DNA of 64,000 nt from Pseudanabaena biceps (GTDB lineage Bacteria > Cyanobacteriota > Cyanobacteriia > Pseudanabaenales > Pseudanabaenaceae). The stretch lies in NCBI GenBank assembly GCA_013361095.1, contig JAATWA010000001.1, positions 3,503,001 through 3,567,000 on the forward strand. Direction: 5' to 3'. The translations under genes and the position numbers were made by a program. The notes beneath the pieces are model-generated. The model did not search any database, had not been told where the DNA came from, and was given only the letters and a program-made list of their open reading frames with translations. Shown one piece after another: positions 8,865-15,779 of this stretch (positions are counted from its first letter, which is position 1; each line of letters starts with the position of its first letter).

Positions 8865-9272
8865 CTAATCGTTAATAGGTTCGCTATTAATTTGCAGCCA
8901 ATTTGCTAGTCTATTCATATCTTCTTCTTGTTTTCCAAAACTTGCGGCTAATTCTAGAAAAAAGATTGCTGCATCAGTCTCTGATGCTATAAGTTCAATT
9001 CCATTAATTGCTAAGAATGTATAAACAGCGATCAGGGCAATTCTCTTATTTCCATCAACAAAACAATGATTTTTGACTAGCCCATAGCCGTAAGATGCAG
9101 CTAGTTTGTATAAAGTTACATCTTCTTCGTAATGATAGATATTTCTGGGCTTGAATAAAGTTGATTCCAGAGCGCCTTCATTTAAAATTCCCGCAGCGCC
9201 ACCCGACTCGACGATAATTTCATTATGTATAGCGCAAACGTCATGAGTTTCAAGCCAATAAGGTTCGATCAT
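8865..9272 (-). CDS. doc: Doc/Fic-type death-on-curing toxin
   Basis: A 135-aa Fic-fold protein of the Doc family. The signature H-x-F-x-D-G-N-K-R is present as HCFVDGNKR (H69 to R77), with the upstream flap segment GGAAGILNEGALESTL typical of Doc. Doc kinases phosphorylate EF-Tu and stop translation. The start codon overlaps the antitoxin stop (ATGA at 9269-9272), a normal type II arrangement. The partner here is an AbrB-like protein instead of the Phd of phage P1. Confidence 0.88.
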   Translation of the reverse strand: MIEPYWLETHDVCAIHNEIIVESGGAAGILNEGALESTLFKPRNIYHYEEDVTLYKLAASYGYGLVKNHCFVDGNKRIALIAVYTFLAINGIELIASETDAAIFFLELAASFGKQEEDMNRLANWLQINSEPIND

Positions 9273-9523
9273 TTAGCCAACTCAATCAATGCGTTGTGAT
9301 ATTTCTTAATCCCCCGTCGGGCTACTTCCATCTTTTTTGCAAAATCAGGATCGTAGGCTGAGATCTCATATCCAGAGGGAGTTTTAGTTGCAAAGAGATT
9401 ATCACCATCATCAACATTCATACTGGCTGCCATTTCTTTTGGAATGATAACGCTTAGAGAGTTTCCTCTTTTTTTGACATTTAGAAGCATGGCTATTTTC
9501 TCAAGCAGATTATGTTTAATCAT
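9269..9523 (-). CDS. AbrB/MazE-family antitoxin partner of Doc
   Basis: An 84-aa protein with a SpoVT/AbrB swapped-hairpin domain (about residues 15-60: VKKRGNSLSVIIPKEMAASMNVDDGDNLFATKT) and a helical tail that would bind the toxin. The domain begins soon after the internal Met12 (MLLNVKKRG), so translation may start there, at 9490, instead of 9523; the sequence does not settle it. The stop overlaps the toxin start. A 14-nt-spaced inverted repeat just upstream is the likely operator for autoregulation. Confidence 0.8.
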   Translation of the reverse strand: MIKHNLLEKIAMLLNVKKRGNSLSVIIPKEMAASMNVDDGDNLFATKTPSGYEISAYDPDFAKKMEVARRGIKKYHNALIELAK

Positions 9524-9528
9524 CTTTT

Positions 9529-9564
9529 AGCTTAATGTTACCACAAATGTTGCAACATTAAGCT
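9529..9564. promoter_or_regulatory. Operator-like inverted repeat upstream of the AbrB/Doc pair
   Basis: Left arm AGCTTAATGTT (9529-9539) and right arm AACATTAAGCT (9554-9564) are perfect 11-bp inverted repeats separated by 14 bp. The repeat sits immediately upstream of the antitoxin gene. AbrB-type antitoxins bind such sites with their toxin to repress transcription. The binding itself is inference. Confidence 0.6.
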
Positions 9565-9566
9565 TT

Positions 9567-10067
9567 TTTAAATCCTCTTTGGCAATAATCATTAATCATC
9601 AACGCGATCGCCCAATCCCCACCAAAAACGAGATCGCCCAATCACTCACAATTCTAAATGAGAAAGATTTTAATTGGATTGACTTTGAGTAAGTTCCTCC
9701 CGCAATACCCTACGCAATATACTCTCTAGCGGTTCTTGTGATTGGTGATGGATGTGTTGACGTAAGGCTTCGTTGATGGATGTTTGATAATTATCGCCGC
9801 CTTTGTTGTTCGCTTCTTTAAATCCTCTTTGGCAATAATCATTAATCATCAACGCGATCGCCCAATCCCCACCAAAAACGAGATCGCCCAATCACTCACA
9901 ATTCTAAATGAGAAAGATTTTAATTGGATTGACTTTGAGTAAGTTCCTCCCGCAATACCCTACGCAATATACTCTCTAGCGGTTCTTGTGATTGGTGATG
10001 GATGTGTTGACGTAAGGCTTCGTTGATGGATGTTTGATAATTATCGCCGCCTTTGTTGTTCGCTTCT
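9567..10067. repeat. Perfect 250-bp tandem direct duplication
   Basis: Bases 9567-9817 and 9817-10067 read identically at a constant offset of 250 bp. The unit contains the last two thirds of the BrnA-like antitoxin gene, the downstream repeat units and a short AT-rich tail. I saw no differences between the copies, so the event is recent, or it is an assembly artefact. Confidence 0.85.
9670..9891 (-). pseudogene. Duplicated 3' part of brnA fused to non-coding sequence
   Basis: The last 49 residues (EANNKGGDNYQTS to the end) are identical to the end of the BrnA-like antitoxin at 9920-10183. The first 24 residues translate the intergenic repeat. The reading frame is a by-product of the 250-bp tandem duplication and lacks the N-terminal BrnA segment, so it is probably a non-functional copy. 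Confidence 0.75.
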
Positions 10068-10183
10068 GATCGAAACCATTTTAAAATGTCATCGTCTAGC
10101 CGAATCGTAATACGAATTTTGCCTTTAGAGACTGGCTCGATCGCTCCACGTTTGCCTTTGCTGAAGTCATATTCTGGTTCCAT
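9920..10183 (-). CDS. brnA: BrnA-family antitoxin
   Basis: An 87-aa antitoxin. MEPEYDFSKGKRGAIEP followed by GKIRITIRLDDDILKWFRSEA is the BrnA pattern, and the second half forms a ribbon-helix-helix domain with NYQTSINEALRQ. The extra C-terminal tail, Q/E rich, is longer than the minimal family. It starts 5 bp downstream of the brnT reading frame (10189-10455), the usual toxin-then-antitoxin order. The toxin carries a premature stop, so this antitoxin may now be an orphan. Confidence 0.85.
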   Translation of the reverse strand: MEPEYDFSKGKRGAIEPVSKGKIRITIRLDDDILKWFRSEANNKGGDNYQTSINEALRQHIHHQSQEPLESILRRVLREELTQSQSN

Positions 10184-10188
10184 ATTTT

Positions 10189-10455
10189 TTAATCCTCTTC
10201 ATATTGTTTACGTTCGCGGCGCTCTGCTAATCGTGCTGAAATTAGGCGAATGTCTTCACCACGCCATGTGAAAACAACGACTAAGATTCTGCCAAAGGCA
10301 TCCATACCAATAGTGACAAATCGATCTTCGTCAAATCTGTTGTCTGGAATTGTGATGGCGAGATCGTCTGAAAATACTGATACAGCATCGGCGAACTCAA
10401 TGCCATGTTTTTGAAGGTTTGATGTGGCTTAGTTTTTGTCCCATTGATACTTCAT
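10189..10455 (-). pseudogene. brnT: BrnT-type RNase toxin interrupted by a nonsense codon
   Basis: Read on the minus strand from ATG at 10455, the frame gives MKYQWDKN, then TAA at 10431-10429, then 79 residues of clear BrnT sequence (ATSNLQKHGIEFADAVSVF, a DDLA motif, RFVTIG, RILVVVFTWRGEDIRLISAR, QYEED) to a TAA at 10189. Intact BrnT proteins have a lysine where the stop lies (WDxNKAxxNLxKHG), so AAA to TAA is a single-base change. No start codon after the stop would restore the conserved N-terminal strand. BrnT is a RelE-fold ribonuclease. Loss of the toxin fits the decaying, duplicated antitoxin beside it. Confidence 0.85.
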
Positions 10456-10632
10456 CTAATCATAGTGTGTACAAGTGTACATACAACTCTGACATAAATT
10501 TGTATCAAGGCGATCGCCCAATCATCCCCTCACCAAAACGCGATCCAACCACTCCTCACAAAAACGCGATCGCCCCAAGCTGTTCGATGTTATTGAGTTA
10601 GAATTATATAAAGTTGGTTTGTTCATGAGAGT
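10456..10632. repeat. Intergenic repeat block (GATCGCCCAATC units)
   Basis: Three repeat units occur at about 10508-10580, each GATCGCCCAATC or GCGATC followed by a C/A-rich stretch (CCCCTCACCAAAACGC). The block also holds the divergent promoters of the broken BrnTA pair and the next toxin-antitoxin pair. Confidence 0.55.
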
Positions 10633-10848
10633 TTGAATATGCAAATACTCCTTAACGATGAGAAAACAAAAGAAATGCTCACTGAAATCTTAATTGATTT
10701 AATTAAGACTAGAAAAGAGCTTTTTGCAGAAATATTCCAAGATGCTTTAGAAGAGGTCGGTTTGGGGAATGCGATCGCTGAGGGTAGAAAAAATGAGTTT
10801 GTTCCTGAAGAGAATATCTTTGCGCTTCTAGATGGTGATGTTGCATGA
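10633..10848 (+). CDS. Probable antitoxin of a RelBE-like pair
   Basis: A 71-aa acidic protein (MQILLNDEKTKEMLTEILIDLIKTRKELFAEIFQDALEEVGLGNAIAEG) with two amphipathic helices and no recognisable DNA-binding fold. Its stop overlaps the start of a RelE-fold toxin gene (ATGA, 10845-10848), and its size and charge fit an antitoxin. The function is inferred mainly from context. Confidence 0.7.
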   Translation: MNMQILLNDEKTKEMLTEILIDLIKTRKELFAEIFQDALEEVGLGNAIAEGRKNEFVPEENIFALLDGDVA

Positions 10849-11114
10849 ATGTTAAGTTTGAGTCTAGGTTTGAAAAGGACTTGAAGTTAGTCAAGGATCG
10901 TAATCTTTTGGCAAGGTTGAAGCAGATGATTTTGACCTGTAAGCAAGCTGAATCTTTGGGGGAAATCAATAATCTAAAAAAGATGCAGGGATATGATAGT
11001 TTTTATCGCATTCGTTTATTAGGTGATTACAGGGTAGGGATAGAAGTTTTGGAAGATGAAGTAATTTTTGTAAGATTTTTGCACCGTAAGGATATTTACA
11101 AGTTTTTCCCTTAA
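10845..11114 (+). CDS. RelE/YafQ-like toxin (RelE/ParE superfamily)
   Basis: An 89-aa basic protein with the superfamily pattern: VKFESRFEKDLKLVKDRNLLARLKQMI (helical hairpin), then NLKKMQGYDSFYRIRLLGDYRVGIEV and VIFVRFLHRKDIYKFFP (beta sheet with R.GDYR and the terminal H.kdIY.fFP). RelE-type toxins cleave mRNA at the ribosome. The start overlaps the upstream antitoxin stop by 4 bp. It looks intact. Confidence 0.85.
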   Translation: MNVKFESRFEKDLKLVKDRNLLARLKQMILTCKQAESLGEINNLKKMQGYDSFYRIRLLGDYRVGIEVLEDEVIFVRFLHRKDIYKFFP

Positions 11115-11310
11115 AAGCGATCGCCCAATCATCCCCTCACCAAAACGAGATCGCCAAATCACCCAACCAAAAACACGATCGCCAAATCACCAAAAAAAAC
11201 ACGATCACCCAACCTCTCACCAAAAAATATGATCGCCCACTCACTAAAAACGCGATCGCCCAACCACTCACAAAAAACGCGATCACTTACCAACAAAAAA
11301 AGCGATCGTC
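11115..11310. repeat. Degenerate tandem repeat array, about eight units of 23-30 bp
   Basis: Consecutive units share the start (G/A)CGATCGCC(C/A)AA(T/C)CAC followed by a C-poor A-tract (CCAAAAAC). Spacing varies from 23 to 30 bp and units differ at several positions. GCGATCGC (HIP1) is embedded in many. The array lies between the RelE-like toxin and the methyltransferase gene. It has no conserved repeat plus unique spacer structure, so it is not a CRISPR array. Confidence 0.75.
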
Positions 11311-11385
11311 TTCGCATTTCGCAGCTAAAAGCATCAGTGTCATAAACTAATTAAGTCTTGCAAGATTTCATTTTTAATATAAAAT

Positions 11386-11429
11386 GGTACGCATCACAAA
11401 TTTCGCAAAAGAAATTTAAAATGCGTACC
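11386..11429 (+). promoter_or_regulatory. Symmetrical 44-bp palindrome spanning the methyltransferase start codon
   Basis: GGTACGCAT (11386-11394), 3 nt, AAATTTC (11398-11404), a 6-nt loop, GAAATTT (11411-11417), 3 nt, ATGCGTACC (11421-11429). Both arms are perfect, and the ATG in the right outer arm is the probable start codon. As DNA it is a two-part dyad suited to a dimeric helix-turn-helix protein. As RNA it would hide the start codon. The encoded methyltransferase has an N-terminal helix-turn-helix domain, so autoregulation is a reasonable inference. Confidence 0.7.
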
Positions 11430-12836
11430 TACCAAACAATAAAAGAAGCGGCTACCAACTTAAATGTAAGTGAACAACGGGTACGAACTTTATGTCGGGA
11501 GGGCATTATTGATGCAGAAAAAGCAGGAAACACTTGGTTGATTAATCCCAAAAGCTTATCTCAGTATGGTCTTATGACCGCTCACCATCTTGCGGAAGAC
11601 CATAGATCATATTCTGTTAGAAAGAATAAGCCGATAGCTTTGAGCTTTTTCTCTGGTGCAATGGGATTAGATCAAGGACTTGAAGAAGTTGGTTTTGATA
11701 TTAGATTGGCTTGTGAAGTTGATAAATACTGTCGTCAAACGATTGTTCTGAATAAGCCTAATATCGCTTTAATTGGGGATATTAACAAGTATTCAGCAGA
11801 TGAAGTTCTCTCATATTCTGGGCTTACCCGTAGTGATGACGTTGATTTGATTGTTGGCGGTCCACCTTGTCAGGCATTTAGTACGGCAGGAAAGCGGAAT
11901 GGTTTTAATGATGATCGTGGCAACGCATTTTTGACTTACTTGAATCTTGCGTTAGATATAAGACCAAAATATTTAGTAATTGAAAATGTTCGTGGACTAT
12001 TATCTTGCCCAATGCAACATCGACCTCATGAAATGAGAGGTGCTGATTTTCCTGATCTTAGCCTAGATGAATTACCTGGTGGCGCTCTCAATTTTGTCAT
12101 TAGTATTATCAAGAAAAGTGGATATGGCTTTTCATTTAATCTCTACAATGCGGCAAATTTTGGGACTCCTCAGTGCAGAGAACGTGTTGTTATAATTTGC
12201 TCTCGTAACGGAGACAAACCACCATTTTTAGTACCAACACATTCTGAGTGCGGAGAAAATGGACTAAAAAAATGGAAGACATTTAGACAAGCAACTAGAG
12301 GACTTACTGATCATAATCATTTAACGTTTCCAGAAAAACGCTTAAAGTATTACAGGATGCTTAGTGAAGGACAAAATTGGAAATCTTTGTCAGAAGAATT
12401 ACAGAAAGAAGCACTAGGAAAGTCTTATTATGCTGGAGGAGGAAAAACAGGTTTTTTACGCAGACTTGCGTGGGATAAACCATCCCCCACTCTCGTAACC
12501 CATCCAGCTATGCCTGCGACTGATTTAGCTCATCCTGAAGAAGATAGACCTTTATCTATTGAGGAATATAAGCGTGTTCAAGAATTTTCTGATAATTGGC
12601 AATTAGCGGGTCCTCTTATTGAACAATACAAACAGGTTGGGAATGCCGTTCCTGCGAGTCTTGGTCGCGCAATTGGGGTATTAATATTTAAACTGTTACA
12701 TGAAGAATCTATTCAAGCTAGTTTAAATTTCTCCTATTCACGCTACAAAAATACGAGTGATACAGAATGGTTCGTTAACTTTAATAATATTGCGCTTTCA
12801 GATAAAAAGAATTTAAATCAAATGTCTCTCTTTTAA
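11421..12836 (+). CDS. C5-cytosine DNA methyltransferase with N-terminal helix-turn-helix
   Basis: A 471-aa type II methyltransferase that puts a methyl group on cytosine C5. Catalytic motifs (numbered from ATG 11421): [12 protein letters not shown] (76-86), IV GGPPCQ with nucleophile C150, VI ENVRG (188-192), [20 protein letters not shown]. Residues 1-50 ([39 protein letters not shown]) form an excisionase/MerR-like helix-turn-helix domain. A TTG 63 bases upstream would add 21 residues, but the ATG directly precedes the domain and is preferred. It converges on a SinI-like endonuclease gene 2 bp away, so it is the protective half of a type II system. If the pairing is right the target would be GGWCC; that is inference. 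Confidence 0.9.
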   Translation: MRTYQTIKEAATNLNVSEQRVRTLCREGIIDAEKAGNTWLINPKSLSQYGLMTAHHLAEDHRSYSVRKNKPIALSFFSGAMGLDQGLEEVGFDIRLACEVDKYCRQTIVLNKPNIALIGDINKYSADEVLSYSGLTRSDDVDLIVGGPPCQAFSTAGKRNGFNDDRGNAFLTYLNLALDIRPKYLVIENVRGLLSCPMQHRPHEMRGADFPDLSLDELPGGALNFVISIIKKSGYGFSFNLYNAANFGTPQCRERVVIICSRNGDKPPFLVPTHSECGENGLKKWKTFRQATRGLTDHNHLTFPEKRLKYYRMLSEGQNWKSLSEELQKEALGKSYYAGGGKTGFLRRLAWDKPSPTLVTHPAMPATDLAHPEEDRPLSIEEYKRVQEFSDNWQLAGPLIEQYKQVGNAVPASLGRAIGVLIFKLLHEESIQASLNFSYSRYKNTSDTEWFVNFNNIALSDKKNLNQMSLF

Positions 12837-12838
12837 AA

Positions 12839-13537
12839 CTATTGATTTTGATTAATCTTTTGTTTTCTTAAATAACTTTTAACAAAGTCAATAAACCCTT
12901 GTTCGCTGAGGTTGTAACCTCGCATTAGTTTTGGCAAATTATTCCAGTTAGTTTTTCCTGTTTTTGAAAACGATCTGAACCATTTCTCGATTTCCGTTCC
13001 ACTTCTAATCGCACTACTTGAAGAATTTTCAGAATTATCTCTATTTTTAATCTGTAAGGCAAGCCATTTACCATCATCAGTCTTGCTTACAAAGTCAATT
13101 GCTTTAACAAAATCTCCACAACACCAATGCCAGTTATGAGCGCGAAGAACAGAATCAAGATATCTTTCTAAAAGTGCGCCAACACAGTTTTCTGCACACA
13201 TCGAGTGCTGATGCTCAATCTTAATTTGTTCACACTGTTCTTGAGTGTATCCATAGGCTTCCTGCATAACGATACTAACCATTTCGTCAGGAACAGTTCC
13301 AGGCACAGCAGGAAAATCTGATTTGTTATGAGCAGAAAAATAACGCTCCGCTAATATTTCCAATCCAGCTTGAGCTTCAACGGACGGAACATTTTTCTTA
13401 CTTCTCCATGAAATACGATCTGGATTATCTGCAAGAAAGTTACAAACTTGAGAGAAAGATTCTACAAGGCTCTTTTCAGAATCATCGTTAATGTATTTAG
13501 AAGCAACTTTTCTAGCTAAGTCTATGTTGAATGTCAA
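12839..13537 (-). CDS. SinI-like type II restriction endonuclease
   Basis: A 232-aa protein I recognise as resembling the SinI restriction endonuclease family (GGWCC cutters). A PD-(D/E)XK-like core is visible: D148 in VKAIDFV followed by Q162-I-K164 in LALQIKNRD. The segment CVGALLERYLDSVLR.HNWHWCCGDFVKAIDFV is the best-conserved part. Translation probably begins at TTG (13537-13535), with AGAGGA 8 bases upstream. The weak start could keep enzyme level low. It is tail-to-tail with the cognate methyltransferase, stop codons 2 bp apart. Confidence 0.75.
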   Translation of the reverse strand: MTFNIDLARKVASKYINDDSEKSLVESFSQVCNFLADNPDRISWRSKKNVPSVEAQAGLEILAERYFSAHNKSDFPAVPGTVPDEMVSIVMQEAYGYTQEQCEQIKIEHQHSMCAENCVGALLERYLDSVLRAHNWHWCCGDFVKAIDFVSKTDDGKWLALQIKNRDNSENSSSSAIRSGTEIEKWFRSFSKTGKTNWNNLPKLMRGYNLSEQGFIDFVKSYLRKQKINQNQ

Positions 13538-13647
13538 GATAAAAATCCTCTATGTAGTGATTATGTTTTGCTTTGAAGTTGGTCTAAGCAAGGGTATTTA
13601 GAATTGTGCTAAACACCCCATACAATGAAGTTAAGCAAGATATGTAA

Positions 13648-15159
13648 TTACTTCAACCTCTCGATCAACCGATCGCCTACTCTTAGAGCATTAGCAATAA
13701 TCGTCAAAGCAGGACTCACTGCCGCATTAGATGGAAAGAAACTGCCATCTACAACGTAGAGATTATCGAGATCGTGGGCGCGGCAATCGCGATCTAAAAC
13801 GGAAGTTGAAGGATCGTCACCAAAGCGACAGGTTCCGCATTGATTGGCGACCACTTGCAAAGGCGACTCGGCGTGGGGATGCAGGGAACCAGTACGGAAA
13901 CCATCTAAGGACTTTTCGATATTTTTTAAAACATCAGTCCAGCGATAAATTAAGCGATCGTGCGCTTCCGTGTTGTTGGGATGGTAATCGAGATGGATTT
14001 TGTTATTTTCCCAGCGCACCCGATTATTTGGGTCTGGTAAATCCTCCGTTTGCGCCCACCAGCCGATAGAATGGGTAGCTAACTGCTTCAATCCGAAATT
14101 GGGCATGAGCTTTGCAACAATGGAGAATACGGGGGGAGATTCTGCAAAAATGATGTCGGTGAGCAGTCCACCCGAATTCTGAATATGTCCCATTGGATAC
14201 GGAAAATCCGCATCGCCCCAATAGAAATCATTCACATAAATAGACTTTTGGAAGGAGCCATTATTGGGCTTCGTACTGAGTTGGACTACCGATGATAACA
14301 GGTTTTTCATCAAATTCCGTCCCACTTGATCGGAGCTATTGGCAAGCCCTTTGGGATGGGAATCATTTGCCGATCGCAACAGTAACGCCGCCGAATTGAT
14401 TGCGCCACAGGCAAGCACGACGATATCGCCTAAAAAGAGATAGGACTGCCCGCCCACTTCCGCTTCTACTCCCTTCACCGATCGCCCCGATGGATTGGTG
14501 TGTAAACTGATCACTTTGGCTTGGGTTTTCAGGGTGACATTGGCAGATTTCAAGGCAGGGACGAGGCAGCTTTCCTCAGAATCGCTAGTGGGGTCATCCT
14601 CTTGACGGGTCAATCCGAGGGGAATTGTCGATGGATGCAAACCTTGATTAGCGATCGCCTCATAGATTTTCTGCATCTCAGGTTCATGGGCGACCGCAGA
14701 ATAGTCATAATCAGCGCTGTGTGTTGGTTCGGTGCTATCAGAACTTGTCTCGCCATGCACCTTATAGAGATTTTCCGCTTCGGTGTAATAAGGCTCAAAC
14801 TCGTCATACTTCACGCACCATGCAGGGGAAATTCCCGCTTGATGAGTAACTTCTTCAAAGTCCTTCTCGCGCCGCCGTAATAGAGCCGCACCATAGATTT
14901 TGGTATTCCCACCGATCGCATAGTTAGTCTGCGGCGAAAATGGCTCCCCTGATTGGTCATACCATTGTTCAGGCGCATGATAGCGATCGCGCTGAAAGAT
15001 ATCGATATTACTGCGATTCTGTTCTTCGAGGGGCATATAGTCACCACGTTCGAGAATCAGAATTTTCTTGCCAGTGGAAGCAAGTTTATAGGCAAGGGTT
15101 CCTCCCCCAGCGCCAGTTCCCACAATAATCACATCGTAATAATTGTCATCAATAATCAT
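13648..15159 (-). CDS. GMC-family FAD oxidoreductase
   Basis: A 503-aa glucose-methanol-choline type flavoprotein. It has an N-terminal dinucleotide fold (DVIIVGTGAGGGTLAYKLA, residues 9-27), GGNTKIYGA for flavin contact, and a C-terminal domain with CGTCRFG, LYVVDGSFFPS and NPALT-like SPALTIIANALR. The chosen ATG (15159) gives the standard N-terminus; an upstream in-frame start would overlap the oxidase gene. It lies 8 bp downstream of oxidase subunit III and ends a six-gene operon. The substrate is unknown. Co-transcription suggests it may feed electrons to the respiratory chain, which is speculation. Confidence 0.85.
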   Translation of the reverse strand: MIIDDNYYDVIIVGTGAGGGTLAYKLASTGKKILILERGDYMPLEEQNRSNIDIFQRDRYHAPEQWYDQSGEPFSPQTNYAIGGNTKIYGAALLRRREKDFEEVTHQAGISPAWCVKYDEFEPYYTEAENLYKVHGETSSDSTEPTHSADYDYSAVAHEPEMQKIYEAIANQGLHPSTIPLGLTRQEDDPTSDSEESCLVPALKSANVTLKTQAKVISLHTNPSGRSVKGVEAEVGGQSYLFLGDIVVLACGAINSAALLLRSANDSHPKGLANSSDQVGRNLMKNLLSSVVQLSTKPNNGSFQKSIYVNDFYWGDADFPYPMGHIQNSGGLLTDIIFAESPPVFSIVAKLMPNFGLKQLATHSIGWWAQTEDLPDPNNRVRWENNKIHLDYHPNNTEAHDRLIYRWTDVLKNIEKSLDGFRTGSLHPHAESPLQVVANQCGTCRFGDDPSTSVLDRDCRAHDLDNLYVVDGSFFPSNAAVSPALTIIANALRVGDRLIERLK

Positions 15160-15167
15160 AGTTTTTT

Positions 15168-15779
15168 TCACTGCCAAACATAAATCAGAATAAACAGCGC
15201 AATCCAAATCACATCGACAAAATGCCAGAATAGCGAAGTTGCCTCAATGCCATATAAACCCTTATCATATTCCTTAGGAAGGAACGATCTCACTAACATA
15301 ATTAGCTGCAATAGCACACCTGTGAAAACGTGTAAGCCGTGAAAGCCAGTCAGCAGATAGAAACTACCGCCAAACACACCATCACCAAAGCCAAAGGCTA
15401 AGCCACTCCATTCCACGGCTTGACCATAGAGGAAATAACTACCCATTGCGATCGTTAGTAGCCAAAAGGCGCGAAATCTCCAAAGTTGCTTTTTATGGAG
15501 AAATTTTTCGGCGAGATAGATTGTGAAACTACTAGAAACCAGAATGATCGTGTTAATCATTGGTTCTTTAATTTCTAAACCTGTAACTCCTACAGGAAGC
15601 CAGTTGAGAGATGTCGTTTTATAGACAATGTAGGCAGTGAAAAAGCTTAAGAAGATAACGCTTTCGGAGAGTAAGAATGCGACAAAGCCAAATAGCCGAT
15701 TGTCAGGATGCTCATTATTGGCTTCGTGGGAGACTTCTAAAATGGGATTGTCACTAACAGAAGTATCAACTGGTTGCAT
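15168..15779 (-). CDS. ctaE: Heme-copper oxidase subunit III
   Basis: A 203-aa membrane protein with five predicted helices. Subunit III signatures are the FLLSESVIFLSFFTAYIVY helix with its buried glutamate (about residues 36-54), LTGFHGLHVFTGV (about 143-155), and W.FVDVIWIALFILIYVW at the end. The start overlaps the end of the subunit I gene by 14 bp, so the two are translationally coupled. Length and helix count fit the short cyanobacterial CtaE. Confidence 0.92.
   Translation of the reverse strand: MQPVDTSVSDNPILEVSHEANNEHPDNRLFGFVAFLLSESVIFLSFFTAYIVYKTTSLNWLPVGVTGLEIKEPMINTIILVSSSFTIYLAEKFLHKKQLWRFRAFWLLTIAMGSYFLYGQAVEWSGLAFGFGDGVFGGSFYLLTGFHGLHVFTGVLLQLIMLVRSFLPKEYDKGLYGIEATSLFWHFVDVIWIALFILIYVWQ

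Noticed and set aside
11115..11310. CRISPR-like array of short repeats
   Set aside because: Units differ from each other at many positions, spacing is only 23-30 bp with no unique spacers, and no cas genes are nearby. It is a degenerate HIP1-bearing tandem repeat.
11358..11420. Upstream TTG start for the methyltransferase
   Set aside because: It would translate the left arm of the palindrome and add 21 unconserved residues; the ATG at 11421 begins directly at the helix-turn-helix domain.
13731..15183. Several frames antisense to the GMC oxidoreductase gene
   Set aside because: They mirror a well-supported gene on the other strand and contain no family motifs.
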